Shown: positions 45,057 through 53,954, numbered from the stretch's first letter. The stretch is DNA of 64,000 nt from Cyclobacterium lianum (GCF_900143075.1 NZ_FRCY01000004.1:186001-250000); one strand, 5' to 3'. Notes: generated by a model not told the origin, from the letters alone. Translations and numbers: made by a program.

Positions 45057-45680
45057 ATGATCAAATGGAATCAAATTTTGGCAGGTATTCTTTTGCTTGC
45101 AGTTAACGCAGGATGCGAAAGTAGCGAAGTAGAAAAACCGGAAATTGACGCTCAGGCAAAAACCGTGGAAAATCTTTATGCGCCCAATGATGTGATTGAC
45201 AGGAGTACCGGAGAAATTACGGAGGAGCGACCTTTCCGCTATTTCAGCCTGGAAAATAACCAGGAAACAGACAATCGGGAAGGGAATTGGGACATTGCTT
45301 TTAAAGGAACCACTCTTATCGTCAATAGCGGGACAAGCGGTTCGGGTTCCGCACAAGGCACTGTGGTGACTGCAGCCTTTGATGAATTGAATGAGGTTCC
45401 TTCCTCAGTGGAATTCCATAGCGACGGCGCAGATGGCATGGCCATCCCAACAGGTTCCGGAAACGGTTGGTACAATTACAACCCGAGCAACCATGTCGTC
45501 AGTCCGATCCCGGGCCGGGTAATACTTATCAGGACCAATGCAGGCAATTATGCCAAAGTGGAAATCCTGTCCTATTACCAGGACAATCCTCCCCTTGCAG
45601 AAGTAGATCCTATGAGCACTCCAAGTCCCTATTACACATTTAGGTTTTTGGTTCAGCCAGATGGATCAATGAATTTCTGA
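45057..45680 (+). CDS. hmuY: HmuY-family heme-binding lipoprotein
   Basis: The 207-residue protein has a lipoprotein signal (ILAGILLLAVNAGC). The HmuY-like beta fold is seen in RPFRYFSLENNQ, NWDIAFKGTTLIVNSGTSG and the C-terminal YYTFRFLVQPDGSMNF. HmuY proteins take heme from host or environmental carriers and pass it to the HmuR receptor, whose gene ends eight bases upstream. It is intact although its partner receptor and the ABC ATPase gene are broken. Confidence 0.87.
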   Translation: MIKWNQILAGILLLAVNAGCESSEVEKPEIDAQAKTVENLYAPNDVIDRSTGEITEERPFRYFSLENNQETDNREGNWDIAFKGTTLIVNSGTSGSGSAQGTVVTAAFDELNEVPSSVEFHSDGADGMAIPTGSGNGWYNYNPSNHVVSPIPGRVILIRTNAGNYAKVEILSYYQDNPPLAEVDPMSTPSPYYTFRFLVQPDGSMNF

Positions 45681-45692
45681 AATAATAAAATC

Positions 45693-45735
45693 ACCTCAAA
45701 TCTATACCATGATAGATTTGAGGTATTCTTTTAAA
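45693..45735 (+). terminator. Intrinsic terminator after hmuY (13-bp perfect stem)
   Basis: ACCTCAAATCTAT (45693-45705) pairs perfectly with ATAGATTTGAGGT (45712-45724) and is followed by ATTCTTTT. An apparent start codon at 45709 lies inside this hairpin and is therefore not the start of the next gene. Confidence 0.92.
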
Positions 45736-45789
45736 TTTAGTTATATTGGCAATCCAATCAATGTCATATACAGTTCTTTAGAAAAAAAA

Positions 45790-46740
45790 ATGCCCATGTT
45801 TGACCAATCGGCTGCTCAATATCCAAGTATGAGGTATAGGATTCCTCAAGCAACTTTTTTAATGTTCCTGATTCTACTTTGTTATGGATGTGCCTTTTTT
45901 AATCCCTCTTTGGCCCAGGAGAGCAGCAACAGAATTATCGAAGATGGAGGCACCGGACAATACAGTGCTATCATGGAAAAGGACCCTACCCTTCCCACCC
46001 ACACCATATTCAGACCTGAGGACCTGAGCCGGTTTGGGGATAGGGAGAAGTTGCCCATCATCACCTGGGGCAACGGTGCCTGTGCCAACTCACCCTGGGA
46101 ACATGTGAATTTTTTGAGTGAAGTGGCATCCCATGGTTTTTTTGTAATAGCACTTGGACAGATGCCGGAAGAAGGTGAAAAGGGTTCCGGAAAGTCACAA
46201 TCCGCTCAAATGTTAGCTGCCATCGATTGGGCCATCGCCGGCAATGAAAACAAAAATAGTCCATTCTTTGGGAAATTGGATACTTCTAAAATTGCAGTGA
46301 GCGGCATGTCCTGTGGGGGATTACAAGCACTGGAAGTCGCACCCGATCCACGGGTCACTACCCTCGTGGTATGCAACAGTGGTATTCTGCCAAATCCGGG
46401 TGCCGGGATGCCTGGCATGCCCAACATCAGCAAAGCACAGCTCAAAAAGCTACACACTCCTACCCTGTACCTGCTGGGTGGAGAAAAAGACATTGCTTAT
46501 AACAATGGCATGGATGATTTCAACCGGCTGGACCATGTTCCTGTATTTGTTGGCAATATGGATGTAGGTCATGGAGGCACCTATGCCCAACCACACGGAG
46601 GTGAATTTGCCCGGGTTGCATTGGCCTGGTTCAACTGGCAATTGAAAGGAGACCAGACATCCGGAGAGATGTTCGGTGGCGAGCCTGCTGGACTTTCGCG
46701 TTCAGATAAATGGACGGTACAAAAGAAAAATATTCCTTGA
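45790..46740 (+). CDS. Secreted alpha/beta hydrolase (dienelactone-hydrolase/PET-hydrolase-like)
   Basis: The start is uncertain: 45790 (MPMFDQSAAQYPSM) or 45832 (MRYRIPQATFLMFLILLCYG), the latter opening directly into a signal helix. The upstream frame to 45709 overlaps a terminator and is rejected. The protein has the nucleophile elbow GMSCGG, an acid loop LLGGEKDIAYNNG and a His in GHGGTYAQPHGG. The pattern (WGNGACANSPWEHVNFLSEV) belongs to secreted hydrolases of Bacteroidota. It is probably monocistronic. Confidence 0.8.
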   Translation: MPMFDQSAAQYPSMRYRIPQATFLMFLILLCYGCAFFNPSLAQESSNRIIEDGGTGQYSAIMEKDPTLPTHTIFRPEDLSRFGDREKLPIITWGNGACANSPWEHVNFLSEVASHGFFVIALGQMPEEGEKGSGKSQSAQMLAAIDWAIAGNENKNSPFFGKLDTSKIAVSGMSCGGLQALEVAPDPRVTTLVVCNSGILPNPGAGMPGMPNISKAQLKKLHTPTLYLLGGEKDIAYNNGMDDFNRLDHVPVFVGNMDVGHGGTYAQPHGGEFARVALAWFNWQLKGDQTSGEMFGGEPAGLSRSDKWTVQKKNIP

Positions 46741-46832
46741 AAATCAATCCAGAGGCTATATAAACCCAACCAATACATGAAGTCCCTAAATTCAGGTTAC
46801 TTCTATGATTTACTTTTTTAAGTAGTGTATTC

Positions 46833-47209
46833 TCATTTGAAAAACCTTAAAAAGGGATTCTTATCCGCTAATGCAAATACATCTTCTTCCTATCCAAGGT
46901 GTTGAATGATTTTCAGTTTTTTGACAGAGACTAACCAGCCATGGGAGGACATCCCGGTATTGCCCAGATCCTCTACCAATCCGTCGATTTCCTGATGTTC
47001 TGCGACACTGTGCCTGGCATGGTCCTGTTTTCTGTCGTACTTCAGTATTAATAACTTTATTCGGCATCTGCATGAACTTGCAACTCCTTCCTGAGCCGGT
47101 CAAAAAGTTCTTTACGGCCTTCTGAATCCCCATTCATTTTGATCAGCAGATAGCAAAGGATTCATCGTTTTTGATGGTCCTGTTTGATTTCCGTAAATAA
47201 ATCCTTTGT
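46833..47209 (-). pseudogene. Hemerythrin (HHE domain) gene, heavily degraded
   Basis: Three frames on the minus strand together give an HHE-domain protein. The first is DLFTEIKQDHQKR, then a TGA, then NGDSEGRKELFDRLRKELQV with HADAE and a TAA. The next, in another frame, is EHQEIDGLVEDLGNTGMSSH and SVKKLKIIQHLG, a TAG, then EEDVFALADK. The spacing of DH, HADAE, EH and EEDVF matches the iron-ligand pattern of hemerythrin-like proteins. With at least three stops and one or more frameshifts, the gene is dead. Confidence 0.8.
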
Positions 47210-47224
47210 CGGTTATCGGTTAAA

Positions 47225-48028
47225 TTAAAAATTCATTTTCCGTTCACTCGCCTTAATTATCATAAAGACCCCGAATCCCAGCAATCCGAGGGCGATAATC
47301 CCCATAACAAGTGTTCCAAATTCATTCTGGATAAATTGAAAAGCATCCTTCGTTCCTCCAGCCTTCGATGCGTCGAAGGTAACCGCAGCTCTTACCGTAA
47401 GGTAAGCGATTAAGCCAGCCACCAAGCCCCTGGATGTATATCCTACATGCCCGGAATAGATCATGAGCTGCTGTGCTTTCTGATCCATACCAGCCTGTTC
47501 CACTTCTTCTTTAAATTTCCCGGAATAGGCATTGAAAATTTGATAGACAGCTTTTCCAAAGAAAACAAGAGCGACTGCAGCCAGCAGCCAGCGACCGTAT
47601 TCCTGGTCTAACAACTTCTGTATCATGGATTGTTTTCCGCCACTGTCACTGCCACTACCGATCAAAACCTGAACAGCAGTATAAATGATAAAGAGGTAAA
47701 AAATGCCACTTGAAAAAAACCCAATTCTGCGGGCAATACCTTTCGAATCCGAGCCTTCATCATCCGGATCGTTAAAGGTTTGATACATTCGCCAAAAAAC
47801 ATATCCGGCCAGGCCAAACACTACGAGCCAGAGCATTACCTGGCCAAAGGGTTGAGCAACTAAAAATTTCAAGGCGCCGTCACTACCGGTTGTTTTACCG
47901 CCGCTACCGAAGGCGGCCCAGGCCGTCAGACCACCAGTTAGCACATAGACTACTCCTTTTGTAGCTATCCCAAAGCGGGCAAACTTTTTTTTCTTCTCTT
48001 CACCTGGGTTTTGGTTTTGGGTTTCCAT
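47225..48028 (-). CDS. DUF1206 membrane protein
   Basis: I chose the ATG at 48028 (METQNQNPGEEKKKKFARFG); the frame is open to 48211, but that part overlaps an RHS tip. The 267-residue protein has six hydrophobic segments arranged as three repeats of a two-helix unit (FGIATKGVVYVLTGGLTAWA; IGFFSSGIFYLFIIYTAVQV; HVGYTSRGLVAGLIAYLTVR), the DUF1206 pattern. Its function is unknown. It is the last ordinary chromosomal gene before the RHS array, and its promoter must lie inside the RHS remnant. Confidence 0.88.
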   Translation of the reverse strand: METQNQNPGEEKKKKFARFGIATKGVVYVLTGGLTAWAAFGSGGKTTGSDGALKFLVAQPFGQVMLWLVVFGLAGYVFWRMYQTFNDPDDEGSDSKGIARRIGFFSSGIFYLFIIYTAVQVLIGSGSDSGGKQSMIQKLLDQEYGRWLLAAVALVFFGKAVYQIFNAYSGKFKEEVEQAGMDQKAQQLMIYSGHVGYTSRGLVAGLIAYLTVRAAVTFDASKAGGTKDAFQFIQNEFGTLVMGIIALGLLGFGVFMIIKASERKMNF

Positions 48029-48545
48029 GGCTTGGTTTTTCGACTGTACTGTACCAATTTTTATGCCAAAGGAAATTATCCCTAAGTATGCATTGGGAAT
48101 TGTATTCCAGACTGAAATTACCATGCCGTGAGTGGTAGCCCCACCTGTTACAGTAAACGCTGGGCCCTCTACTGTCGGAATTATATACCAGCGTATTACC
48201 CGAGGTCTCATCCAAACCTATTCCTGATTTTCCCAAATATTGATCTCCTGACTGCGGGTCCAGGTCTTCGGCGGAGTTTACGTTTTCACGCCACTCAACC
48301 TTACCTTCCTTGTCCTTTACCCAGTCATCCGGGGCAAGGCCGGTCGGGTCAACCATTCTTAGCGGATTATCGAAAACGAAATTATACGGAGACCATTGTG
48401 GCATTGCATCTGTAAGGGCATCAAATTCACATCACCTTCCTACGCCCGGATCATACTGCCTGAGTTCGGTCGTAAAGCTCCTGCCAGGGCCATTTACCTC
48501 ATCATCGCCTTCCATACCATTGAACCCATATCGGTACGCCCCTGC
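48000..48545 (-). pseudogene. RHS cassette 1: displaced RHS core plus tip, with in-frame TGA
   Basis: The frame opens without a start codon as YRYGFNGMEGDDEVNGPGRS and LRQYDPGVGR, then a TGA (48432-48434) where family members have Trp, then CEFDALTDAMPQWSPYNFVF and DNPLRMVDPTGL, the end of the RHS core. A short tip follows (DDWVKDKEGKVEWRENV; YLGKSGIGLDETSGNTLVYN) and runs into the upstream part of the DUF1206 gene. It is an RHS C-terminus torn from its parent gene and inactivated. Confidence 0.85.
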
Positions 48546-48559
48546 ACGATCTTTTCAGG

Positions 48560-48700
48560 TATTTCCCAACTCCCCCTTCACGACTTTTAAAGAACGTTTC
48601 GCCCCATTGGACAACCAAAAAGATAGTTTTTTTCAGTTGAAAAGTTTTAAATTGAAAAAAAAGAAGGTGCGTGCGGGCTTACTTTTTGTAAAAAATTCCT
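48560..48700 (-). repeat. RHS-cassette leader repeat, copy R1
   Basis: This sequence lies directly upstream (in minus sense) of RHS cassette 1. It shares with R2, R3 and R4 the plus-strand segments AAAGAACGTTTC, TTGGACAACC, AAGATAGTTTTTT and CAGTTGAAAA, then an A-rich stretch. In minus sense TATCTTTNTGG could be a -7 box. Confidence 0.8.
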
Positions 48701-48939
48701 AAAAAGAAGAAACGAAAAAAAAGAAAGCCTCCAATCCGGCGGGTATGGGTAAAAAGCAAGGTGATTTATGCTGTTGAATAAAGGATGATGGATGTCTAAC
48801 TCGCAGGTGTGGCTTTTTGCCGAATGAGAATGACGAACACCGCTAACCATTAAATTGTATTGCTAAATTTTCTATTCTAAGTGGCTATCACAAAGGAATG
48901 CAGTTGGATCTTGAGGTTTTCATACCAATCCATATGGGA

Positions 48940-49242
48940 TCAGGTCTTGCTTTTCCAGACCCGGGGATCCCTGCTGGTATGTGTTATCGCCAAAACAACA
49001 ATCAATCCCTCCGTTTCCTCTATTCTGTAATGTACCTGATAGGGAAACTTTTCCAACAAGATGCTTCTCACATCCCTATAGCTAACCTGAAAATGCAGTG
49101 GATACCTCCGGATATAATCAAGCCTTGATTTCAATGCCAGATAAAACCCCTTACCTAATCCCGGTTTTTCTTCATTGTACCATTCCATTATTTTCTTAAT
49201 GTCAAAACGGGCCTCCGGAAGCAGCTTTATACTGTAGATCAT
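48940..49242 (-). CDS. RelE/ParE-family toxin (TA pair 1)
   Basis: The 100-residue protein has the ParE/RelE shape: IKLLPEARFDIKKIMEWYNE, then KSRLDYIRRYPLHFQVSYRD, FPYQVHYRIEE and VVLAITHTSRDPRVW. Such toxins act on ribosomes or gyrase and are neutralised by the partner. Its start overlaps the antitoxin stop by four bases, the classic TA arrangement. It precedes leader R1 and RHS cassette 1. Confidence 0.88.
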   Translation of the reverse strand: MIYSIKLLPEARFDIKKIMEWYNEEKPGLGKGFYLALKSRLDYIRRYPLHFQVSYRDVRSILLEKFPYQVHYRIEETEGLIVVLAITHTSRDPRVWKSKT

Positions 49243-49460
49243 AAATCCTTTTCAAGCTCTTTCATTACTTCATCCCAGTCCAACGCTTTGCCTGGATCCT
49301 TTTCATAGGAAGCTATACGCTCATCCAACAACGCCTTGTGGGCATCGCTTAACCCTGCCTCCTGAAGATGTTTGAGAGCCTGTAGCTGTTCCAGTATTTT
49401 CAGGTCCTGTAGCTCCGTGAGCCAGTGGATAAGGTCGACTTTGATAGTTTGGATATCCAT
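49239..49460 (-). CDS. Antitoxin of TA pair 1
   Basis: The 73-residue helical acidic protein (VDLIHWLTELQDLKILEQLQ; ASYEKDPGKALDWDEVMKEL) fits the addiction-module component family whose C-terminus wraps the RelE toxin. It is the first gene of the pair, and the shared motif TAAAGTTAACG lies 24 bases upstream. Autoregulation by the complex is expected for such pairs. Confidence 0.85.
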   Translation of the reverse strand: MDIQTIKVDLIHWLTELQDLKILEQLQALKHLQEAGLSDAHKALLDERIASYEKDPGKALDWDEVMKELEKDL

Positions 49461-49483
49461 TTTGATCAGTTTTTTTTGTTCTT

Positions 49484-49494
49484 TAAAGTTAACG
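49484..49494 (-). promoter_or_regulatory. Shared antitoxin promoter motif, unit 1
   Basis: TAAAGTTAACG on the plus strand is CGTTAACTTTA on the minus strand, where TAACTTTA is one base off the -7 consensus. The same 11 bases occur before the antitoxins at 52548 and 56764. Confidence 0.6.
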
Positions 49495-49569
49495 GTTTTT
49501 TTGTTCAGTTAAGTTTCCCCTGTACGAAAAGATGGTATTTCCACACCGTCGTCCTGATCCCTGAGTGAC

Positions 49570-49830
49570 GGCAGCTGCATTTCACTAGCACAGCAGATCG
49601 GTGCATCCCGTGAGATCATCGGGAAGTATGAGCGCGGGGATGCCGTCCCATTCATCGAGGCGGCAAAAAAAATTGCCGATGCCTTCGGCGTGTCGCTGGA
49701 CTTCCTGGTCGGCGAGGGAGTGAACAGCTCCTTTGACAAAAAAACCCTCAAACGCCTGCAGGACATCTAAAAACTACTGCCCGAGGACAGGGAACACATC
49801 TTCGCACTGATGGGCGCATTCCTGTTCTAG
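49570..49830 (+). pseudogene. XRE-family HTH regulator, truncated with in-frame TAA (unit 1)
   Basis: The plus-strand frame reads ISLAQQIGASREIIGKYERG, IEAAKKIADAFGVSLDFLVG and DKKTLKRLQDI, then a TAA at 49768-49770, then KLLPEDREHIFALMGAFLF and a stop at 49828. The first helix of the HTH is missing and Glu is replaced by the stop. Intact family members (for example 56984) show the same layout. It stands divergent from TA pair 1. Confidence 0.8.
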
Positions 49831-49838
49831 TGCCAGGT

Positions 49839-50372
49839 TCAGAACTCACTCAGTGTATAAAACACAAAAGCCCGGTACTGCCGGGCTTTTGGAATAGCGA
49901 GAATAACTGAGACAGTTCCCATAGCTAATGCAGATGCGCCTTTATTAAATTCTTCTTGCTGTGATTGCCTCCAGTCGCTCCACCCGGGAATATTTCCTTG
50001 ATTATTCCCAATAAACTCGTTCTTAAAACAAAACTGGCTTTCCGTATTTATCCCAGACCAATCTCCGTTATTAGTGGTTAAAACAGGATTATGAAGTGGT
50101 TCGATTACATAATTCCCATTTTTATCCATAAACACATTGAAAGAAACCATGTAGCCGGCCTCAAGGCCATCGATATCAATAGCCCATAAAGGAGTATGGG
50201 TCGCAAATTGATATGGAGTTAATGCTGCGTATTGGGACGCCATCGGATCCACACTCAAAAACTTCGCTATGGAGGGGTTATAGATCCTAAACCCGTAGTC
50301 GTAATGGCTCTGTCCGCCCCATTCGCCGGATGAATCCTCTTCCTTACCGTTAAAGCCATAACGGTATGCTTA
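49839..50372 (-). CDS. RHS cassette 2: displaced RHS core plus tip (partial gene)
   Basis: An open frame without a start codon reads YRYGFNGKEEDSSGEWGGQS, HYDYGFRIYNPSIAKFLSVD and PLWAIDIDGLEA (end of the core). A tip of about 110 residues follows (YMVSFNVFMDKNGNYVIEPL; GWSDWRQSQQEEFNKGASAL). The core is nearly the same as that of cassette 3. The tip matches no toxin family I know. It has no leader repeat and lies directly behind the candidate immunity gene of cassette 3, so the two cassettes are in tandem. Confidence 0.75.
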
Positions 50373-50440
50373 CCAATAAATACATTATTTCATCTTCCTG
50401 ATAGGACTTCTTCAACTTTGTAAGAGGATCATTATTACTT

Positions 50441-50863
50441 TCAAATCATAGATACTTTTTCGCCTAATCTATTTTTCAAATTAGTTAGTAGGCCATTAAA
50501 ATCTTCCGATTCCATTGAAGGTGACAAAACCGATCTGCTCCTTCCTTTTTTTGTATAAATATCTATAAATGGCATAGAAGCATAACCCGTATTAGATTTT
50601 CTGATGTCAACCTTTTCTATTTGTTCGAATTCATATCTTTTTTCCTTTTTATAAAAAATCCAATTTGGATATTTAATTACAAGATTAGAATCAACAATTT
50701 CAATAACAGGAATTTGCCACATTACGTATATCAAAGCAGGAACCATAACAGCAAAAAGTGCTAAATAGTGGGCAAAAGCTCCTACGACACCAGCGATTAT
50801 CCAGGCAGGGTTAAGAAGATCTTTAAGAAAATAATTTTTAGTCGCCTTATTCTCATTCATCAT
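50441..50863 (-). CDS. Small membrane protein, candidate immunity protein of cassette 3
   Basis: The 140-residue protein has two hydrophobic segments near the N-terminus (AWIIAGVVGAFAHYLALFAV; MVPALIYVMW) and then a PH-like beta domain (LVIKYPNWIFYKKEKRYEFE, IEKVDIRKSNTGYASMPFID). It overlaps the 3' end of the cassette 3 tip by 11 bases. Placement directly after a toxin tip with overlapping ends is typical of immunity genes, but the assignment is inference. Confidence 0.6.
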   Translation of the reverse strand: MMNENKATKNYFLKDLLNPAWIIAGVVGAFAHYLALFAVMVPALIYVMWQIPVIEIVDSNLVIKYPNWIFYKKEKRYEFEQIEKVDIRKSNTGYASMPFIDIYTKKGRSRSVLSPSMESEDFNGLLTNLKNRLGEKVSMI

Positions 50864-51747
50864 TTGAAATTGAATCCTTAGTATTTTTCACACCGTCATA
50901 GAAACTTTTTGTATCACTTCCAATGCCAATAATATTATCGATTGGAGCAGTACCTGTGTAGGGTTTACTCATCAAACCGCTACCACCTCCAAGAATTCCC
51001 GCTAAACTAAAGGCACTCTTGATAACATTCCCCAATGTCCCTCCAAATTGATTTTGGATAACGGTATTTCCATCATTTGAAAAATTTCCGGTTAAATCGT
51101 CAATCCCATTCAGGAAGCTCATCCCTGCAAAAGCTTTTTGAAGCATTGTGGGTGCTTTTAAGATCCCGATTCCAGAAATAGGCAGGGAGACGGAGGTAAT
51201 ATAATTTGATACAGTACTGTTAAACTTCTGCCCCCTATAACTTTGGTTAAAGTTTAAAAGTAAATTTCCATAATTCAGGTCTGCCTTTGATGCCATGCGT
51301 TGAACACCATCCTCTTTCATCTTCAAGCTTGCAACCCCAGACTGCCATGTCCCGTCCCTATCATTATAATCAGTATAAATATTTGTGACCTTTCCTTCGT
51401 TGTCAACCTTGTTGTATTGTTCTAAATACTTTGTCCCCTCCCATTGACCCCCTCCTAGATTATCATAAGTATGGGTTAGTCGAAGTTTTGTTGATCCATC
51501 ACCTGCTATGTTGTATTCAGTGATTATTGCCTTTTCAAGTCCTTCTAAATCAATACTTCTAATAACATCATTCTCAGCAAACGCGTACGGACTGTTCCAT
51601 GGGAATTCGGATGCCAAAGGATCCACACTCAAAAACATCGCAATACTTGGATTATAGATCCTGAACCCATAGTCATAATGGCTCTGTCCGCCCCATTCTC
51701 CGGCTGAATCCTCTTCCTTGCCGTTAAAGCCATATCGGTACGTCCCT
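50853..51747 (-). CDS. RHS cassette 3: displaced RHS core plus tip (partial gene)
   Basis: The frame starts in leader R2 without a clear start codon: YRYGFNGKEEDSAGEWGGQS, FRIYNPSIAMFLSVDPLASE, NDVIRSIDLEGLE. A tip of about 230 residues follows, rich in Asn, Gly and Ser (KLRLTHTYDNLGGGQWEGTK; QSYRGQKFNSTVSNYITSVS; Gly-rich FSLAGILGGGSG). The tip has hydrophobic stretches and might act on membranes. It is not a family I know. It is followed by an overlapping membrane-protein gene. Confidence 0.75.
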
Positions 51748-51749
51748 GC

Positions 51750-51935
51750 ACAACAATTTTCTAAGCTTTTCCAATCTCCTCACAACCTTTTTCCGGGCCT
51801 GCCGGCAGGTAAACAAAGAACGTTTCGCCCCTTTGGACAACCATAAAGATAGTTTTTTCTTTTTCAGTTGAAAATTTTTTAGTTAAAAAAAAGGTTCGAA
51901 TACCTTAAATGAAATTCCCTAAAAGGAAAATAAAA
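51750..51935 (-). repeat. RHS-cassette leader repeat, copy R2
   Basis: Same leader as R1, R3 and R4, upstream of cassette 3. Like R4 it has an extra segment with the 12-bp palindrome CCTGCCGGCAGG (51798-51809), absent from R1 and R3. Confidence 0.8.
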
Positions 51936-52015
51936 AAAGAAGGCATATGAGCTGATTGGTAACAGTCCCTTTTCTCTTCTTTAAGACATGTTGAGCCGTA
52001 CCTGATAATGATAAT

Positions 52016-52312
52016 TTATATTTTAAACTTGTTGGGATCTTTCCTATTAGGCCTAAAACTCACGATCTCTATGTGGTCTTCATTTATGCGGTAATAAATG
52101 CTCGTCTGTTTACTGAAAACGCATTTTCTTAAGCCATTTCTTTTATTGGATTCCCGGTACATCTTCGGCGATTCCGATATCCGATCTAATGTTTTTTCAA
52201 TATTGACATATATTTCTTTTGCTTTCTGTTGTCCGAACTTCCGAACTACATATTCCAACAATTCTATTTCCTCATGCCTTGCACGAAGAGAATAGCGGAT
52301 CGCCAATGCCAA
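52016..52312 (-). CDS. RelE/ParE-family toxin (TA pair 2)
   Basis: The 98-residue protein shows the family pattern: IRYSLRARHEEIELLEYVVR, LDRISESPKMYRESNKRNGL, KCVFSKQTSIYYRINEDHIE and VSFRPNRKDPNKF. It ends two bases after the antitoxin stop. It precedes leader R2 and RHS cassette 3, the same position as TA pairs 1 and 3 in their units. Confidence 0.88.
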   Translation of the reverse strand: MALAIRYSLRARHEEIELLEYVVRKFGQQKAKEIYVNIEKTLDRISESPKMYRESNKRNGLRKCVFSKQTSIYYRINEDHIEIVSFRPNRKDPNKFKI

Positions 52313-52314
52313 AC

Positions 52315-52548
52315 CTAAAAATTGAACCGGTTTTTGATTTCCTCACGGACCGATTCATGGGACACGTGTTGTCCTTTATCCAACTGCTCCAGACCCTCAT
52401 CGATGGCTGCCCGGTCTTCCGCATTTAACCCTTCCCAAAAATCCATTTCGTCCTCAATATTCAAAAGTGATTTGATGGCGTTTAAAACACCCTCATCATT
52501 GGTATTGATGATTTCCGATATGATCCTGTATTTTACCGCAATATCCAT
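52315..52548 (-). CDS. Antitoxin of TA pair 2
   Basis: The 77-residue helical protein reads VKYRIISEIINTNDEGVLNA, EMDFWEGLNAEDRAAIDEGL and SHESVREEIKNRFNF. The pattern (duplicate of an aspartate-rich helix plus a C-terminal peptide with EEIKNRF) is typical of Bacteroidota antitoxins for RelE toxins. It opens the pair; the TAAAGTTAACG motif is 25 bases upstream. Confidence 0.85.
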   Translation of the reverse strand: MDIAVKYRIISEIINTNDEGVLNAIKSLLNIEDEMDFWEGLNAEDRAAIDEGLEQLDKGQHVSHESVREEIKNRFNF

Positions 52549-52572
52549 TTGATGGTTTTTTTGATTATCCCA

Positions 52573-52583
52573 TAAAGTTAACG
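52573..52583 (-). promoter_or_regulatory. Shared antitoxin promoter motif, unit 2
   Basis: TAAAGTTAACG again, reading CGTTAACTTTA toward the antitoxin gene, at the same distance as in units 1 and 3. Confidence 0.6.
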
Positions 52584-52650
52584 ATTTTTAAGTTTATTAC
52601 ATTCCCCATTATCTCAGCTAAGGTAGTTTCTGTTCTGCCGCCTTCGATAA

Positions 52651-52914
52651 TTGGGACAAGGTACCAGGGGAATCAGCGTGGAAGAGCTCTACAAGGCTGT
52701 GCAGCTCTTCAACATGACTACTGACCAGATACTCGCATATGATGGGGACATCCCCTCCGAAGTCGTCATCGAGGATAAGACAGGCGTAGAACAGCTCAGG
52801 CTTATCCAGCAGCTCGAAGAAGAGGACAGGCAGACCATCTTCAAGCTGATCGACAAGATGCTAACCAACAAAAAATTCAAAGACTTCTTCCTGAAAAATG
52901 TGGCGGCACTGTAA
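52651..52914 (+). pseudogene. XRE-family regulator, C-terminal part only (unit 2)
   Basis: The frame reads GTRGISVEELYKAVQLFNMT, TDQILAYDGDIPSEVVIEDK and ends TNKKFKDFFLKNVAAL. It aligns with residues about 35-121 of the intact XRE protein at 58074, which ends KKKFKDFFNKNVAAL. The DNA-binding helices are missing, and a TAA at 52648-52650 replaces the Lys before the shared region. It stands divergent from TA pair 2. Confidence 0.8.
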
Positions 52915-52958
52915 TTGAAATAGGTCTGAGTTTGCCAAAATTGTTGTATCCACTTCTA

Positions 52959-53144
52959 TTAAAATGCACTAATTAATAGATATAAACCTCCAAGAATAGA
53001 GAATAACCCTGCAATAGTTAATTTTACATCCCCTATAGTGGCTCCTCCTTTTTTCTTAAATACTCCTTCCCGAATTTGAATAATTGAAATAATTATTGAA
53101 ACAAACATAAGTGACAACCCAATAAGTATATTGAATATATCCAT
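52959..53144 (-). CDS. Two-helix membrane protein, candidate immunity protein of cassette 4
   Basis: The 61-residue protein consists of two hydrophobic helices (NILIGLSLMFVSIIISII; VKLTIAGLFSILGGLYLLIS) joined by a short basic loop (REGVFKKKGGATIG). Its start is 13 bases after the stop of the cassette 4 tip on the same strand. The position suits an immunity protein against a membrane-acting toxin, but nothing else supports this. Confidence 0.5.
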   Translation of the reverse strand: MDIFNILIGLSLMFVSIIISIIQIREGVFKKKGGATIGDVKLTIAGLFSILGGLYLLISAF

Positions 53145-53157
53145 AGATCTTATTTAT

Positions 53158-53949
53158 TTAATTGTCAGCACCGCCGGTATCCAACTCCCAAGCCCAGTCA
53201 CTGAGGATTTCCCACCCCTTTATAATTCCTTGCCAAACATTATTTGCCTCTTTACTCAGGGTTTCTGCCTTTACAGCCTTATCTCCTCCTTTAAAAAGGT
53301 GATTAAACACAATCCCTTTGCCTACTTGATAACCAATTTCATTTGTGGTAAGACCTCCTGTCGAAGCATTGATCGCCCCTTCCATTAAATTGCCTACTCC
53401 AGAAACCCATCCACCTACCACTGTTATTTCAGGCTGCGCTGTGGCAATACCCGCAACCTCTATAGCTGTACCAAAATCCTGTACTACCTCTTCTCCTAAC
53501 AAACCTCCTTGTTTAGAAGCTACTTTTACACTCGATGCTACTGCTGCTCCATCATTGATGGTTGAGACGGTCGACATAAGAGATGCTTGAGAATTACTGA
53601 GTTGGGATGAGTATCCTGAATTCAAGTTACCTGATTGCCCAGTTAACAATCTTTGGGATGGAGCTTTAATATTATTGGTAAACTGTGAAAAAATTAAACT
53701 TGCCTTTGTGTAATAATATGATCCAGGACATATGGGACATTTTCCATCAGGGTCTGTGTACTTGATAGGATTGTTCCATATCGCCGAATAAGGAGACCTT
53801 CCTATTTGATTGGAATGGCTTGCCAAAGGATCTACGCTAAGCCATCTCCCGATACGCGGATCATAAATCCTTGCCCCGAAGTCATAACTGTTTCCGGGTC
53901 CTTTTATCTCATCATCAGACTCCTTGCCATTGAACCCATAGCGGTACAC
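53158..53949 (-). CDS. RHS cassette 4: displaced RHS core plus tip
   Basis: A GTG at 53949 starts YRYGFNGKESDDEIKGPGNS, followed by FGARIYDPRIGRWLSVDPLA and IWNNPIKYTDPDGKCPICPG. The last motif is shared with the larger RHS gene at 58870 (PDGRCPICP). The tip of about 185 residues is Ser/Ala/Gly-rich (GEEVVQDFGTAIEVAGIATA; GLTTNEIGYQVGKGIVFNHL), with a short C-terminal WQGIIKGWEILSDW. I recognise no toxin domain. Confidence 0.75.
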   Translation of the reverse strand: MYRYGFNGKESDDEIKGPGNSYDFGARIYDPRIGRWLSVDPLASHSNQIGRSPYSAIWNNPIKYTDPDGKCPICPGSYYYTKASLIFSQFTNNIKAPSQRLLTGQSGNLNSGYSSQLSNSQASLMSTVSTINDGAAVASSVKVASKQGGLLGEEVVQDFGTAIEVAGIATAQPEITVVGGWVSGVGNLMEGAINASTGGLTTNEIGYQVGKGIVFNHLFKGGDKAVKAETLSKEANNVWQGIIKGWEILSDWAWELDTGGADN

Positions 53950-53954
53950 CCCTG

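Noticed and set aside
45709-45789. Upstream start of the hydrolase at 45709
   Set aside because: This start lies within the loop of the perfect terminator hairpin after hmuY, and the extra 27 residues do not resemble a signal peptide.
48432-48434. TGA read as tryptophan (alternative code)
   Set aside because: TGA replaces Trp here, but many intact genes in the window end in TGA at their proper place, so the standard bacterial code applies.
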